6,747 nt of DNA from Defluviitaleaceae bacterium (GTDB lineage: Bacteria > Bacillota > Clostridia > Lachnospirales > WRAX01). Made by a program: the position numbers and the translations under genes. Below are positions 5,555 to 6,747 of the stretch, piece by piece. Positions within the stretch are counted from its first letter, which is position 1, and each line of letters starts with the position of its first letter. The notes under the pieces are model-generated. The model saw nothing but the letters and a program-made list of their open reading frames with translations. It was not told the origin of the DNA and did no database searches. The DNA lies in contig WRBU01000064.1 of assembly GCA_009784355.1 (NCBI GenBank), positions 1 through 6,747 of the forward strand. Direction: 5' to 3'.

Positions 5555-5562
5555 TGTTCGCC
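5546..5562. repeat. REP-like palindrome GGCGAACA-A-TGTTCGCC after pyruvate kinase
   Basis: An 8-bp perfect inverted repeat with a one-base centre lies nine bases after the pyruvate kinase stop. A direct copy of the left arm (GGCGAACAT, 5517-5525) can pair instead with 5554-5562, forming a 9-bp stem with a 28-base loop. The two folds exclude each other. On the minus strand neither is followed by a strong T tract, so it is a poor pyk terminator. On the plus strand the tail is T-rich, but no plus-strand gene is seen. Confidence 0.6.
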
Positions 5563-5571
5563 TTACGATTA

Positions 5572-6747
5572 TTATTTTTTATCGGTTACAATTCCATTAT
5601 ACACAAAACCTGCTTCGCAGTCAACAGTTATTGTTGTGTTGTCGTGGAGCATGTCTACAATGTTTACATCCGTGATTATAAGCGGCTTTTTAAGTGCTTT
5701 GCACGCAATTTCTGCATGATTTTGGTCTGCGCGGGCATCCGTGCCAACAATTACAGCACCTGCTTTGCGAATGTATTCCATCATATTATTATTCGTTGTG
5801 GCGGCAATTAGTATATTTCCTTCGTGGAAATTTTTGTCTTGCCCTTCTTCTGTCGGGCGGAAAATTACAGTTTTTCCAGACACGGTGCAGCTTCCAAAGC
5901 CCCGTCCTTTTACCAAAACATCACCAACAACATGAACTTTTACAAGGTTTGTAGACCCAGACACACCAACGGGAACACCCGCTACAATTACCATAATATC
6001 ACCGTTTTTAACAAGCTCTGCATCCTCTGCAGCTTTGGCAGCAACATCAAAAAGAGCTTCGTCACTGTGTACCATGCTGGTAATGGCTGGGGTGATGCCC
6101 CACAACAAGGACATTTGCCGCCACAAAACCTCAGTAGTAGCAACAGCAATAGCGGCACAGCTTGGGCGGAATTTTGCCACCATGCGGGCGGTAAATCCGC
6201 TTTTTGTAACAGTTGCAATGCAGCTTGCATTAAGGTCCGTTGCAATGCTGGTTGCTGCATGGGTAATGGCATTTGTTATATTCATAGCATTTATAGACCG
6301 TCTGCGGGATGCTTTTGAATGATTGCCTTGACTTTCTGCTTCACGTGCAATTCTATCCATCATTTTTACAGCCTCAATAGGATACGCACCTTTTGCAGTT
6401 TCTCCAGAAAGCATTAGCACATCCGTACCGTCAAAAATGGCATTTGCTACGTCATTCGCTTCTGCCCTTGTCGGGCGTGGGCTGTTCACCATGCTCTCAA
6501 GCATTTGTGTTGCAGTAATAACAGGCTTACCAACGCTGTTGCATTGCTTTATCATATGTTTTTGTACCAGCGGCACTTCCTCGGGCGGAATCTCCACACC
6601 CATGTCGCCACGGGCAACCATTATGGCATCGGCAACTTCTAAAATGCTTTCGAGATTGTTCACACCTTCACGGTTTTCAATTTTCGCAATAATAAGGATG
6701 TGTTCGCCGCCATTGTCGTCCAAAATTTGGCGTATTTCAAGCACATC
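5572..6747 (-). CDS. pyk: Pyruvate kinase with extra C-terminal PEP-utiliser-like domain (3' part, 391 codons)
   Basis: Pyruvate kinase converts phosphoenolpyruvate and ADP to pyruvate and ATP, the last step of glycolysis, in the cytoplasm. The gene enters from the right edge, so about 195 residues, including most of the N-terminal barrel and the B domain, are missing. In this fragment AKIEN holds the catalytic Lys (22) and a divalent-metal Glu (24), ARGDMG holds the metal-binding Asp (48), and the signature ITATQMLESM follows at 77-86 with the catalytic Thr (80). The regulatory C domain comes next, then an extra domain of about 110 residues (from roughly 280) related to the swivelling domain of PEP synthase and PPDK, as in Bacillus-type enzymes. 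In that domain the usual TSHA segment reads QNHAEIACKAL. The gene ends in KK-TAA at 5572. No promoter is in the window. Confidence 0.97.
   Translation of the reverse strand, partial: DVLEIRQILDDNGGEHILIIAKIENREGVNNLESILEVADAIMVARGDMGVEIPPEEVPLVQKHMIKQCNSVGKPVITATQMLESMVNSPRPTRAEANDVANAIFDGTDVLMLSGETAKGAYPIEAVKMMDRIAREAESQGNHSKASRRRSINAMNITNAITHAATSIATDLNASCIATVTKSGFTARMVAKFRPSCAAIAVATTEVLWRQMSLLWGITPAITSMVHSDEALFDVAAKAAEDAELVKNGDIMVIVAGVPVGVSGSTNLVKVHVVGDVLVKGRGFGSCTVSGKTVIFRPTEEGQDKNFHEGNILIAATTNNNMMEYIRKAGAVIVGTDARADQNHAEIACKALKKPLIITDVNIVDMLHDNTTITVDCEAGFVYNGIVTDKK

Noticed and set aside
5824..6318. Plus-strand frames of 164 and 95 codons, and a minus-strand frame at 5988-6272
   Set aside because: All overlap the well-supported pyruvate kinase frame and have no ribosome binding sites or family motifs.
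1..6747. CRISPR array, tRNA, rRNA, transposase or toxin-antitoxin pair
   Set aside because: No regularly spaced repeats, cloverleaf-like sequences, rRNA-like blocks, transposase motifs or recognisable toxin or antitoxin proteins were found in the window.

Overview
The window looks like a low-to-moderate G+C Firmicute, most likely a member of the Clostridia. It carries a Gram-positive-type replicative polymerase (PolC) and a pyruvate kinase with the extra C-terminal PEP-utiliser-like domain typical of Firmicutes. It also has strong AGGAGG-type ribosome binding sites and textbook sigma-A promoters. Every gene I can support lies on the minus strand, so the order of transcription runs from high to low coordinates.

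Layout in transcription order. (1) 6747-5572: the 3' two thirds of a pyruvate kinase gene, with its 5' end outside the window. (2) 5571-5182: about 390 bases without an intact gene. This stretch holds a REP-like palindrome, an open frame of about 60 codons with no credible start, a compact three-stem structure followed by a T tract (probable terminator), and then a clear promoter with a 14-base palindrome in the leader. (3) 5181-2844: an accessory islet of four small, unrecognised genes that appear to form one operon. They encode a secreted Cys/His-rich protein, a lipoprotein whose frame is broken by a probable one-base deletion, a small three-helix membrane protein, and a membrane-anchored or exported protein. 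(4) 2843-2739: a hairpin terminator followed directly by the polC promoter. (5) 2738-1: the first 912 codons of polC, running off the left edge.

The two ends are housekeeping genes for glycolysis and chromosome replication. The middle is an islet of cell-envelope proteins of unknown function. The most notable non-coding signal is a roughly 60-bp terminator-plus-promoter cassette present twice, in front of polC and in front of the last islet gene. In both copies the hairpin abuts a TTGAAA-17-TACAAT promoter. The second copy lies inside the 3' part of the membrane-protein frame, which reads through it and ends in the Shine-Dalgarno of the next gene.

I see no rRNA, tRNA, CRISPR array, complete insertion sequence or recognised defence system. 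The islet is undescribed to me, but the sequence alone does not give it a function.
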